Origin: SIG299 sp045531895
GTDB lineage: Bacteria; Bacillota; Clostridia; Lachnospirales; Lachnospiraceae
Direction: 5' to 3'
DNA: 64,000 nt
NCBI GenBank assembly: GCA_045531895.1
Contig: JAZSEW010000119.1
Span: forward strand, 1-64,000
The notes beneath the pieces were generated by a model that saw only the letters and a program-made list of their open reading frames with translations, had not been told where the DNA came from and did no database searches. The number at the start of each line of letters is the position of its first letter. The first letter of the stretch is position 1. This document shows, piece after piece, positions 1-9,059 of the stretch. The position numbers and the translations under genes were made by a program.

Positions 1-981
1 AACAGAGTTGTTAATATCAAGTAAAGTAACAGCATCTTCACTTACGCAGGTACCGATGAACTCACTGAGTACACCGTAAATATCTACTTCACAGGATACC
101 GGAATGCCGCGGCCTGTGAGACGGCTGTTTACGTAACATGGAACGAAACCGAACTGGGTCTGGAATGCAGGCCAGCACTTACCGGCAATCGCTACGAACT
201 GACGACTGCCCTTGTTAGCCTCTACCCAGTCAAGAAGAGTGATTTCGTACTGAGCAAGCTTTTCAAGAACTTCCGGCTTCTTGTTGCCTTCGCCAAGTTC
301 CTTAGCCATGTCTGCAGCAACTTCCTTGATTCTTGGGTCACCGGCATGGTTGTTGAATGCTTCGAACAGGTCAAGCTCAGAGTTTTCTTCGATTTCTACG
401 CCAAGGTTGTAAAGCTGCTTGATAGGAGCGTTACATGCGAAGAAGTTCTTTGGTCTTGGACCGAAGGAGAAAATCTTTAAGTTAGCGAGACCGTAGATTG
501 CTCTTGCAATTGGAAGGAACTCGTTAATCATATCTGCACATTCTTCAGCAGTACCAACAGGGTACTCCGGAATGTATGCCTTTACGTTTCGAAGTGCAAG
601 ATTGTAGCTTGCGTTTAACATACCGCAGTAAGCGTCGCCACGGCCGTCAAGTAAGTCAGCCTGGGATTCTTCTGCTGCTGCTACGAACATCTTAGGTCCG
701 TTAAACTTTTCAGCGAGCATTGTTTCGGAAATTTCAGGACCGAAGTTACCAAGGTATACGCAAAGAGCGTTACAGCCGGCTGCCTGAATATCTTCTAATG
801 CCTGCTGCATATGTATTTCACTTTCAACGATACAAACCGGACATTCATAAATGTCTGCTGCATCATACTTTGCTGCGTAAGCTGCTACTAAAGCTTTTCT
901 TCTGTTTACTGCCAGAGACTCCGGGAAACAGTCACGGCTAACTGCAACGATACCGATTTTCATTTTTGGTACATTGTTCAT
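1..981 (-). CDS. L-fucose/L-arabinose isomerase-like protein (3' end outside window)
   Basis: The reading frame is open from an ATG at 981 to the window edge, giving 327 codons without the C-terminus. The start is supported by AGGAGG at 991-996, nine bases upstream; a second ATG at 963 has no such site. The protein starts MNNVPKMKIGIVAVSRDCFP and later carries a CWP motif followed by a GRGIPVSCEVD segment, typical of the L-fucose isomerase-like family (COG2407), which interconverts aldoses and ketoses in the cytoplasm using a divalent metal. Known family substrates include fucose, arabinose and related sugars; the substrate here cannot be read from the sequence. It is separated from the pectin locus by a tRNA gene, so a shared role with that locus is only a guess. 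Confidence 0.8.
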   Translation of the reverse strand, partial: MNNVPKMKIGIVAVSRDCFPESLAVNRRKALVAAYAAKYDAADIYECPVCIVESEIHMQQALEDIQAAGCNALCVYLGNFGPEISETMLAEKFNGPKMFVAAAEESQADLLDGRGDAYCGMLNASYNLALRNVKAYIPEYPVGTAEECADMINEFLPIARAIYGLANLKIFSFGPRPKNFFACNAPIKQLYNLGVEIEENSELDLFEAFNNHAGDPRIKEVAADMAKELGEGNKKPEVLEKLAQYEITLLDWVEANKGSRQFVAIAGKCWPAFQTQFGFVPCYVNSRLTGRGIPVSCEVDIYGVLSEFIGTCVSEDAVTLLDINNSV

Positions 982-1192
982 TGGTGTAATCCTCCTATTT
1001 GTGTTTTTGATAAACCACCACATAGTGTGCTATATTAACTGTACTCCAAACGGTTCCGAAAAAATACCGCCTGAATTATATTAATTTTATCGTGATTTTT
1101 CTATCATGTCAACGAAATATCCACCACGGACTTCTCAAATATTGTTATAAAAATCAATCTTTAAAAAAAAATAAATTTTTTTTAAAAAGTAC

Positions 1193-1221
1193 TTGCTTTT
1201 TTTTAATTCATGTCGTATAAT
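1193..1221 (+). promoter_or_regulatory. sigma-70-type promoter of tRNA-Gln
   Basis: A -35 box TTGCTT (1193-1198) and a perfect -10 box TATAAT (1216-1221) are separated by exactly 17 bases, about 30 bases before the tRNA. The rest of the 982-1252 gap is AT-rich and shows no other feature I can support. Confidence 0.75.
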
Positions 1222-1252
1222 ATCATTCGTGTCGAGGACATACTAAATACAT

Positions 1253-1324
1253 AGGGCTATCGCCAAACGGTAAGGCAACGGACTCTGACTCCGTCATCTC
1301 AAGGTTCGAATCCTTGTAGCCCTG
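1253..1324 (+). tRNA. tRNA-Gln (anticodon CTG)
   Basis: The 72-base sequence folds as a cloverleaf. The acceptor stem is AGGGCTA/TAGCCCT with discriminator G, the anticodon stem is ACGGA/TCCGT around the loop CTCTGAC, and the T-loop is GGTTCGAATCC. The loop gives anticodon CTG, which reads CAG glutamine codons. The 3' CCA is not encoded (CTA follows), so it must be added after transcription. Confidence 0.95.
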
Positions 1325-1330
1325 CTAAGT

Positions 1331-1367
1331 AAACCTCTGTAGAGAAATCTACAGAGGTTTTTGTTTT
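1331..1367 (+). terminator. intrinsic terminator after tRNA-Gln
   Basis: A perfect 13-bp stem (1331-1343 with 1348-1360), a GAAA loop and then TTGTTTT follow the tRNA directly. The leftward GH51 gene ends nearby at 1395, so the hairpin may also slow transcription from that side, although the T-run suits the plus strand. Confidence 0.9.
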
Positions 1368-1394
1368 GTCTTGGAAAGGGCTTTAAACAAAGCC

Positions 1395-3380
1395 CTATAT
1401 AGTAAACCGATATACCGTAAAGCTTTCCGCCGGAAGTTTCAACTGCCTGCATGCTTCTTTGAAAAGTGTCCGCTCTCCGGTTGTTACCCTGTCCGGTTCT
1501 TCGATGGTATTATAGGCATACCGGTACGGACCCTCCAGGCGAATTGCCCTGCCTTCTTTTATCTCGCCAAATTCTGTAGAAAGCTCCAACAGGACTTCCT
1601 CTGCTCCGGCATTCACTACCTTCAAAATAATCTCACCGGAAGTTTCGTCAAAGGATGCACCGGCAAATAAGTGCTCCTGCTCCAAAGCAGCATCCGCAGA
1701 CAGGCCGTCCGCTTCCTGTCCACCTGACCTCATGACAAGGGTATAAGTGCCCATGTTCCGGGCATACAGCTTCTGCACATGATAGCTTGGCGTACCATAG
1801 GCAGTTTTCGCATCAAACCAAATCATGTCCGGCGCCCACTGCACATATCCCACTCTGGCAAGCAACGGTGCGTAGGATGCCATAAGGACCACATCGGCAT
1901 TCCGCTCTACCCCTGTTAAAAAAGCTGCCTCAGCCAGAGCTCCTTCCAGAGTATTGACCGACCGCACACCGCCAAGGCGCTTTGGATGGGCGGCATATTC
2001 TCCGGAAAATACTTTGACATCACGAGGATATCCATCATAAAAATGCGTGTTTTTCAAAAACCATTCCGGCGGCATATAATAATGTTCATCCACCGCATAG
2101 GTGAAATTCTCTTTTTCCTTCGCCGCCTGACGGTAAAACTCCCAAGCCTTATGATATCTCTCCGTATGCACATCCGGTCCTGCGGAACCAAGCAGCTTCA
2201 GCTCCGGGTACTTCTCATGAAGTGCTGCCTCAAACATAGTGTAACGGCGGAAAAAGTCTACCCGTTCCGTTTCCCACTGCTCATTGCCAATACCGATATA
2301 TTCCAGATTAAACGGCTCCGGATGACCCATTTTCGCACGAAGTGCTCCCCAGGTGGTAGTTGTATCCCCGTTTGCAAATTCCACCAAATCCAAGGCATCC
2401 CGGATAAACTCCTGAAATTCCGGTGCATCCACAGGTACCAGCTCGTCCGACTGGTACTGACAGGCCAGACCCACATTTACCACCGGCACCGCTTTGGCTC
2501 CGATATACTCACAAAGCAGAAAATATTCGTAATAACCAATTCCCAGCGTCTGATTGTAATAAGCATATTCACCGGTAAAATTATTCTGTTCACTATTACC
2601 ATGCACTGCCCAACGATTCCAGTTTGCTTTTCTTTTTGTAATGTCGCCTACACTCTTTTTCCACTGATAGCGGTTCTTTAAGTCATTGCCCTCAATAATG
2701 CAGCCTCCCGGAAAGCGCAAAAAGCCCGGCTGCATCTCCTTAAGCAAGTCTGCCAAATCCTTACGGAACACTCCGTACACCGCACTGCCCGGAATCATGG
2801 AAATACAGTCAAATTCTACTTCTCCGGGCTGCTCAAGAACCACATGAAATGCCGCCGCATCCACTGTCGCCCCTGCTACTAACGCCAGCTCATACTTTTT
2901 CCAGCCCTCTGCCGCTTCCGTAACCGATATCTCGCCCTGAAGAAAAACATCTGCGTTCTTTTCCACCAGTACCTTGACACCGCCCACATAGGACAGAGCG
3001 TTCATATAAAAGCTGATGTGATACGTTTCACCCTTGGTCAGAAAAATTCCATCATAGGCCTTATTCGTAAAACCACAGCCGGGTCTCATCGTACGCACAT
3101 GCAAATAGTGCGGATTTTCCTCCGTCAGAGGATGAAAGGTGTGATATTCCATCGCCACAAACGGACATGCTGCAGGATACTTTGTCCATCCGTAGCCTCC
3201 GTCATATTCAGGGGTATACGCATTGTTTACCCCTGTGGTTTTCATAAATTCAAAGGAACGGTTTTCTATCAGTTCCGCATACAAACCGCCATCTGCTCCG
3301 TAATTAATATCCTCAAAAAATAACCCCATCATACCGGGCTGAATATCAACGCCCTTCTCTCTTGTAATATGTAGCCTCAT
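1395..3380 (-). CDS. cytoplasmic alpha-L-arabinofuranosidase, GH51
   Basis: This 661-residue protein has no signal peptide and should act in the cytoplasm, releasing arabinose from imported arabino-oligosaccharides. GH51 features are FFEDINYGADGGLYAELIENR near the N-terminus, the acid/base glutamate in IGIGNEQWE (about E367) and the nucleophile glutamate in FSGEYAAH (about E461). Residues about 75-195 look like a beta-sandwich carbohydrate-binding insert before the TIM barrel. The ATG at 3380 follows CGGAGGAAGT closely. It is the last gene of the leftward pectin block, 24 bases after the YetA-like gene, and is paired with a secreted GH51 at 35792-38617. The family is certain; the exact linkage preference is not. 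Confidence 0.93.
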   Translation of the reverse strand: MRLHITREKGVDIQPGMMGLFFEDINYGADGGLYAELIENRSFEFMKTTGVNNAYTPEYDGGYGWTKYPAACPFVAMEYHTFHPLTEENPHYLHVRTMRPGCGFTNKAYDGIFLTKGETYHISFYMNALSYVGGVKVLVEKNADVFLQGEISVTEAAEGWKKYELALVAGATVDAAAFHVVLEQPGEVEFDCISMIPGSAVYGVFRKDLADLLKEMQPGFLRFPGGCIIEGNDLKNRYQWKKSVGDITKRKANWNRWAVHGNSEQNNFTGEYAYYNQTLGIGYYEYFLLCEYIGAKAVPVVNVGLACQYQSDELVPVDAPEFQEFIRDALDLVEFANGDTTTTWGALRAKMGHPEPFNLEYIGIGNEQWETERVDFFRRYTMFEAALHEKYPELKLLGSAGPDVHTERYHKAWEFYRQAAKEKENFTYAVDEHYYMPPEWFLKNTHFYDGYPRDVKVFSGEYAAHPKRLGGVRSVNTLEGALAEAAFLTGVERNADVVLMASYAPLLARVGYVQWAPDMIWFDAKTAYGTPSYHVQKLYARNMGTYTLVMRSGGQEADGLSADAALEQEHLFAGASFDETSGEIILKVVNAGAEEVLLELSTEFGEIKEGRAIRLEGPYRYAYNTIEEPDRVTTGERTLFKEACRQLKLPAESFTVYRFTI

Positions 3381-3404
3381 ACTTCCTCCGTTCCACCGGC
3401 ATTA

Positions 3405-5951
3405 TTACAATGCAATAAATTCCATAACCATAATAGCGTTCAAACAAAACTGTGCCACATGATTTGTGGAAATCCATGGAATTTCTGATAACTGCTCACA
3501 GTTTCCTTTATGTTTCAAAAGCATCGGTTCAAATCCCTCCTGCCTAAGCTCACTATACTGGGAATCCAATAATGTTTTTACAACTCTCTGTGCCAAAACA
3601 GGATCCTTAAGTCTCGCTGCTCCATATGCACCAATTCCGGTTGCAAACATTGGAATGGTAAACTGTCGGTCTCCGATTAATCCATTGGACTCACTCTGTT
3701 TCTCATGTTCCGGAAGAAAATAAAAACGTCCGTATTGCGCCAACATATCCTTCCATTCCTCATCTTCGAGCAAGTCTGCCATCTCCATCCAGATAGACGG
3801 AGCTCCCATGCATATCTGGAGATGGGTTCCGCCTGTTGTACGTTCTCCAATATATCTAAGGTGAAGCGTCTCCGGATTAAATTCAAAATCCGGACCGGAT
3901 ATCAGCTTTAATGGCGCCTTCTTTATATCCTCCGAACCGACCAGAATTTTATCACGGTATGTTTCATCCCCGAATCTCTCCCACTGTGTCAACCAGTTAG
4001 AGCATAAAGAGGACCAGTCAGGGCCGGTACGGGCATGGCTCGGTTCCACCATCGATTCCTTATCGTAAAAATCACCCAAAGGATCTTTGTTTAAAAAGGT
4101 TATCTCGTTGTCCTTCAGTTCGTCAAATATATCTTCCAATCGTCTGTCACCGGTTAAGAAGTAATAAAACCGATGATGTCCTGCCATTGCAATCCGGGCC
4201 TCCTTACATGGACAGCCCCAATGTATCACATTGTGTCTGGAACCCATTCCTTTATATTTTCCAATGTGATAGACGTCTATCTCCGATGTATGTCTGGTCA
4301 GTTTTTCCGCAAGCCGAAATACGTCTGCGCGACCGGTACGCATAAAATAATACCACAGCCACAGAGTCGGAACCAATTCCGTATTGTCCCATGCATATCC
4401 ACCAACATCGTAGCGCCATACGTGCCTGTCTTTATCGTAGGTGTGCATAAAATCACCATAGTTAAACATGCCATACCATTTACGCTGCTCTACTTCCTTT
4501 TCGAAGAACAAAAATCCTTTTTCCAAATCCTGTTCCAGCTTTTTTTCCAGGTCTGATGTATTCTTTGGCAGAGACCAATAACCAAACGCATGCAACGCAT
4601 GATATTCCTCCGGATCCGCCACATATAATGTAGTGGTATTACAATCCTCTGTAAAAGAAAGTAAGGCCTCGTCCTTTGCAATCAAAGCGTCCCCAAAAAA
4701 GAGATTAAATTCATTGGTACATGCGATTCCATAAGGGTCTGCTCCCTTATAATCATATCCCTCATAGCAAACCTGATTATATCCGCGATCTGCGTAATGT
4801 CTGAAATCCATCGACCGGGCTGCCGGAGACCAGAGCCAGATGTGACAGGTTGCCTTATCTTTCGTCAAACCCGTAACCGTATATCCGGATGGATACTTCT
4901 CCCAAAAGTCCCGCATGGCTATCATCACATGGGATGCTTCAGAACCAACCGACAATCCGCCTTTGGCACGATTTCCGTGCAAACTGTCAATATAGCAAAG
5001 ATGCTCTCCTGAAAGCTTTTTCCGTATCATAAAATGGCTGTCGCTATCCTGACAGAAATCATAGGTATCCCAAAACGGAATGTCCTGCATAATCTGCGTC
5101 AGATCTTCCAAAGCCTTTCCGGTCGGTGCAAGTGCTTCCCCTTCCATCTGCTTCTGGTGCAATCCTTCCGGCACCCTTGGCCGCCAACTCACCAGGGTAA
5201 CTGCAGACTCATGAAACACTCCGTAATCTGTTGTAAACTTTACATGCCGGTTATACAGCTCTCCGGCCATTGCTATATCCATAGCAACACCGATTCCCTT
5301 TAAATAATCCTTTTCCGGTTCTCCGTCGTAAAGAAAGGTATGCATAAATTTCAGTTCTGCACTTCCATAAAACACCTTCATACGTATGATAAAAGAAAGT
5401 TTTTCTTCTCCCTTGTTATTCCCATGCGTTCCGATAAATTTTACTGACGTAAGCAAAGGACCGGCTTCTTCCAATTCAACACTCTGAATTTTTCCAAAAT
5501 ACCGTTTCTCCATTTCGGCAAAATTTCCGTCCAACATCATCGGTTCTGAAAGAATCAGCTCCGGACGGGCATTTTCCGCAACCACTACTCCGTTTTTGGT
5601 TACCGTGGTAATTAATTGCCCACCACATTTTGGAACAACCAGCTCAAATATTCCGTTAGAAATCTCAAAACACGCTTCTGTCTCATGAATGGTAATTCCA
5701 TACTCCGGTTTTGTTTCCTTCTCGGAAACAGTTACCTCCATTCCTGCTCCCAAAAGCGCCGCATCTGCCGTATGTGCCGTCCATTTCACGGAACCATCCG
5801 GCCAATATGCTGTGTTTCTCACTTGCATCGGAACCTGTGTACCAGCTTCGGCAATGCAGGAAAATTTTGAATTCTCCTTGCATTCCCCTTTCTTCCACAT
5901 ACATCCCCATGTTGTATATCCTCTTTCTCCAAGCAATCTGTGTAATTTCAT
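3405..5951 (-). CDS. YetA/PcRGLX-like protein (candidate PL26 exo-rhamnogalacturonan lyase)
   Basis: This 848-residue protein lacks a signal peptide. Its N-terminal domain has the AYWPDGSVKW signature of the PcRGLX-like/YetA family, and its length is close to Bacillus subtilis YetA. The characterised fungal relative (PL26) removes unsaturated galacturonosyl-rhamnose units from rhamnogalacturonan-I; applying that reaction here is inference from family and neighbourhood. The middle and C-terminal parts are rich in aromatic residues and read like a helical barrel plus beta-sandwich, as in the family. The start at 5951 follows a GGGGG ribosome site. It lies 11 bases after the GH2 gene and 24 before GH51, so all three should be co-transcribed. 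It probably acts on backbone fragments made by the PL11 lyases. Confidence 0.72.
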   Translation of the reverse strand: MKLHRLLGERGYTTWGCMWKKGECKENSKFSCIAEAGTQVPMQVRNTAYWPDGSVKWTAHTADAALLGAGMEVTVSEKETKPEYGITIHETEACFEISNGIFELVVPKCGGQLITTVTKNGVVVAENARPELILSEPMMLDGNFAEMEKRYFGKIQSVELEEAGPLLTSVKFIGTHGNNKGEEKLSFIIRMKVFYGSAELKFMHTFLYDGEPEKDYLKGIGVAMDIAMAGELYNRHVKFTTDYGVFHESAVTLVSWRPRVPEGLHQKQMEGEALAPTGKALEDLTQIMQDIPFWDTYDFCQDSDSHFMIRKKLSGEHLCYIDSLHGNRAKGGLSVGSEASHVMIAMRDFWEKYPSGYTVTGLTKDKATCHIWLWSPAARSMDFRHYADRGYNQVCYEGYDYKGADPYGIACTNEFNLFFGDALIAKDEALLSFTEDCNTTTLYVADPEEYHALHAFGYWSLPKNTSDLEKKLEQDLEKGFLFFEKEVEQRKWYGMFNYGDFMHTYDKDRHVWRYDVGGYAWDNTELVPTLWLWYYFMRTGRADVFRLAEKLTRHTSEIDVYHIGKYKGMGSRHNVIHWGCPCKEARIAMAGHHRFYYFLTGDRRLEDIFDELKDNEITFLNKDPLGDFYDKESMVEPSHARTGPDWSSLCSNWLTQWERFGDETYRDKILVGSEDIKKAPLKLISGPDFEFNPETLHLRYIGERTTGGTHLQICMGAPSIWMEMADLLEDEEWKDMLAQYGRFYFLPEHEKQSESNGLIGDRQFTIPMFATGIGAYGAARLKDPVLAQRVVKTLLDSQYSELRQEGFEPMLLKHKGNCEQLSEIPWISTNHVAQFCLNAIMVMEFIAL

Positions 5952-5962
5952 TGTTAACCCCC

Positions 5963-8900
5963 TTATACATCAATTTCTTTATACCGATTAGTTGCAGAGC
6001 CTTGCCAGAAATGCTCATCGTTCCTTCTGATTTTATCAGCCCTTGCTGCTTCACCAGGCATACCCTCTGTTGTCTCTTCATATTCAATCCCAAATGCCGC
6101 CATTGACACAACCAGCGGATTCTGTCGTTTCACCCGACGCCATCCTCCGTCTCTTTCCTCAAAGCGCGAAACCTCGCCCCGGGAGTAGGTAGATAATACG
6201 GTAAACGACAAACGGTCGGTAATGACATCCAGTTCTTCGGACCAACAGGTTTCAAATCCGTTCTTCCAGGTTCCGGTCACACAAACCTCTTCTGCCTGTA
6301 ACCGATAGTCACGAATTACCCCAATAAATTCACGGTCATTCTGTATCGGAAGACAGTATAAACGTTTTACCTTCATCGGATGTTTCATTCTAATCTCAAA
6401 TTCTACCGGAAGCTCCTTCGCATGGTAGACAAACGGAATATTAGGATTAATATCATAACAATTGATACATTCCTTCATTTTTTCTTTGTTTACTGTAACC
6501 TCCGCAATGATATCCGAGCCACGGTACATCGGCCGCATATGCTTTAACAAATCCTCCGGCAAAATTTCCTGCTCCGGACAAAAGCGGTCTGATGACGCAT
6601 AGGACAGCAATGCTTCGCGTAGGGTTGCTGCCGCCGGTCTTGCTTCAAAATCTCCATCTAAATTTGCCGCTGCAAACAACAACTTGCCATTTAATACCTT
6701 TCCTTCAAAAATCAACGACAACGGATAATTTCGGTTCCATTCATCAATTACCCGGACAATTGTCCGGTATTTTGCCGGAAAGTGATAGCCTCTGGCATGC
6801 TCTAAAATATTCTGCCACTCCCATCCCCCGGAATGTGTGGTCGGAAACGTTTGAAACAGCGGATGTTTTTCATCTACTACAATACCAAGCTGTCTGCTCC
6901 AGTTCGGTCCCATTTGTGCATTCCAGAAAACACTTCGATAAGAAAGACTTGGACATTCGAAATCCATATCCGACAAATATGGTGTCAAAAGTACCGTCTT
7001 CCCTTCCTGCAAGGCCACCATCGCTTCCTCATAGTCTTTTGTAAACAATACCTCTTTGGTCTGCTTTTCCTTTTGCTCCACAAACAGCGTAAGGTCCCAT
7101 ACATTTTCTGCGATTTTTTCTCCGGTAGTTTCAAATGCCTCTACTGAAAACAAAAGCTTTCTGCCATAGCTTTGGTACTCCGCCTCCTCGGTATTAAAAA
7201 CCTTGTCCGGGTCCAGTGCAGAAAAATCAAATATAACCGTACCAAGCTCCGTATTTTTTCCAAGCAAGACATGTTCTTTTTCAAGCTCACCCTTGCCAAT
7301 TGTATTTCCGCTTTCTACCTCCTTGATGCTCCAGGAAAGCGTAAGCTTGTCATATTCTTTTGTTCCAAAGTTACATATTGCAAGCGGCGCCAAAAAGCAA
7401 TCCGTACTTTTAAGCACATAGCTCTGTATTCTGGCCAGTACAACCACCGCAGAATTAAAACGTCGAAATTCCTCAGGATTTGTATATCCTTTATTCTCCC
7501 AGAATGCATCCAAAACCCCAACCAGAGCAGTTCCCTGCCCGGTATAATCATGCAAGTCCAGATACTCATAGCCGGTAATCTCCGGCGTCCGAAAATTCGC
7601 CTCAAACTCTTCCTTCAGAAGTCTTACCTGATTTCTTCCGGAGCAGTAAACAAACTCCTTGTTATACTGCAAAACATCATTCTTTTCGGCTGTTTTTTGA
7701 AACACCTCAAAATTTCCCGGCAAAGCATACCCGGTAAATTTTTGAATTACATCAAAATCCGGATAGGCACACCATTGTCCCATCTCATGGCTGATAATCG
7801 GCAGGCTGCTTCCTTCTACCGATGGACTGTAATCCTTTCCGTTCCAGCCCCAATGGTTTCTTATCATGCCGCCATGGATCGGACCGTACGCCGAACGATG
7901 AAAATAAATATAATCGGTTCCTTCAATTTTTTCCGGCGGAACATCGTAATACCAACCGGACTGGGCTGTATAAACTCTTCTTCCCCCGTATCCAAGCTCT
8001 TTGTCCACATTTCTTGCAAAGCTCACCCAGTCACGCAGCACCTGATACCAGTTTCCCCCTGGTTCATTGCTCGGTGAAAACATCACAAAGGACGGATGGT
8101 GACCAAATGCCTGCAATATTTTTTTTGTTTCCCGTTCGAGAACCTCAATCATAGGAATTCCCGGACTAAATATATTCCACATACCACACTCTACCTGAAT
8201 GTAAATTTGTTCTGCATCTGCTGCAGCAAATGCAGACTCCGGCGGGCAAAAAGAGTGGCATCGTACAAAGTTAAAGCCCCATTCCTTTATCTTCCGAAAC
8301 AGGTCTTCCCAATAGCTTAGCTCTACATTAGGAATTCCGGACAGCGGGAAATCGCCTCCAAAATGAGTCCCACGCATATATTCCGGTTTTCCATCCACAA
8401 CGATTGCACCGTCCTTCGTGGTCACCATTCTCGGATGCTCCAGAGCATAGCGTTTCTTTTTCTCTTCGCTTTCCCGATATTCTTCCTCTGCCATTAATAA
8501 AAGCGCACCACCCATTCCGTTCCAGTTTGCATTCAATGCGTCTGAAACACCGTGACCATCCGGACGATACGGATGCTGCATGCTGTTATCTACCAGAACC
8601 TCCAGCTCATGCTCTCCACCTAATAGTTGAAACGGTCCGAAGCAAAACGGTGCACAAAGGCTTTCCTCACAACCGATGAAATTCCCGTCAATCAGAAGTT
8701 CCAGCTTCCATTTGGAAAGCTCTATAAACAGGTAATATTCTCCCTCCTGCTCCACCGTTATTTTCCGCGTATACCTTGCCTTTCCGGAGAAAAAGCTTTT
8801 TGGCTGCGACAGAAAAGGGACGCGGATTCCGTCCCGCGTCCCTTCTTTATATTCTTCCCGTTCATACCAGAAGGGATTATGCAGGCTCGAATTCCACTCC

Positions 8901-9028
8901 GTTTTTTTTGAAATTACATCGCCAAGTCCACAGCCGTTTATCGTTCCCGGAAGTTGTATTTCGTACTCCCGCACCTCATTTTCCCAGTAGCATTGAACCT
9001 TCCATGCACCCGCAAGTGAAATAGCCAT
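5963..9028 (-). CDS. glycoside hydrolase family 2-type enzyme (beta-galactosidase/beta-glucuronidase-like)
   Basis: This 1021-residue cytoplasmic protein has an N-terminal sugar-binding jelly roll (about 1-150), a TIM barrel (about 200-550) and a long C-terminal beta-rich part. The acid/base motif SPSNEPGG (E322) and likely nucleophile in ISHEMGQW (E415) fit clan GH-A family 2. The DLHDYTGQGTALVG segment is shared with GH2-like proteins often seen in pectin loci. GH2 members remove terminal beta-linked galactose, glucuronic acid and other sugars; in this operon, trimming galactose or uronic acid from rhamnogalacturonan side chains is likely but not provable. The start at 9028 has CAGAGGGGAG upstream. 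It lies 31 bases after the YesS-like regulator gene, in the same direction. Confidence 0.8.
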   Translation of the reverse strand: MAISLAGAWKVQCYWENEVREYEIQLPGTINGCGLGDVISKKTEWNSSLHNPFWYEREEYKEGTRDGIRVPFLSQPKSFFSGKARYTRKITVEQEGEYYLFIELSKWKLELLIDGNFIGCEESLCAPFCFGPFQLLGGEHELEVLVDNSMQHPYRPDGHGVSDALNANWNGMGGALLLMAEEEYRESEEKKKRYALEHPRMVTTKDGAIVVDGKPEYMRGTHFGGDFPLSGIPNVELSYWEDLFRKIKEWGFNFVRCHSFCPPESAFAAADAEQIYIQVECGMWNIFSPGIPMIEVLERETKKILQAFGHHPSFVMFSPSNEPGGNWYQVLRDWVSFARNVDKELGYGGRRVYTAQSGWYYDVPPEKIEGTDYIYFHRSAYGPIHGGMIRNHWGWNGKDYSPSVEGSSLPIISHEMGQWCAYPDFDVIQKFTGYALPGNFEVFQKTAEKNDVLQYNKEFVYCSGRNQVRLLKEEFEANFRTPEITGYEYLDLHDYTGQGTALVGVLDAFWENKGYTNPEEFRRFNSAVVVLARIQSYVLKSTDCFLAPLAICNFGTKEYDKLTLSWSIKEVESGNTIGKGELEKEHVLLGKNTELGTVIFDFSALDPDKVFNTEEAEYQSYGRKLLFSVEAFETTGEKIAENVWDLTLFVEQKEKQTKEVLFTKDYEEAMVALQEGKTVLLTPYLSDMDFECPSLSYRSVFWNAQMGPNWSRQLGIVVDEKHPLFQTFPTTHSGGWEWQNILEHARGYHFPAKYRTIVRVIDEWNRNYPLSLIFEGKVLNGKLLFAAANLDGDFEARPAAATLREALLSYASSDRFCPEQEILPEDLLKHMRPMYRGSDIIAEVTVNKEKMKECINCYDINPNIPFVYHAKELPVEFEIRMKHPMKVKRLYCLPIQNDREFIGVIRDYRLQAEEVCVTGTWKNGFETCWSEELDVITDRLSFTVLSTYSRGEVSRFEERDGGWRRVKRQNPLVVSMAAFGIEYEETTEGMPGEAARADKIRRNDEHFWQGSATNRYKEIDV

Positions 9029-9059
9029 ATTCCTTTATCTCCCCTCTGTTAAATACACC

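Noticed and set aside
1986..2681. 231-codon open frame on the plus strand within the GH51 gene
   Set aside because: It has no ribosome site, a basic low-quality protein sequence and lies fully opposite a certain gene.
7172..8077. 301-codon open frame opposite the GH2 gene
   Set aside because: Antisense shadow; no ribosome site or recognisable domain.
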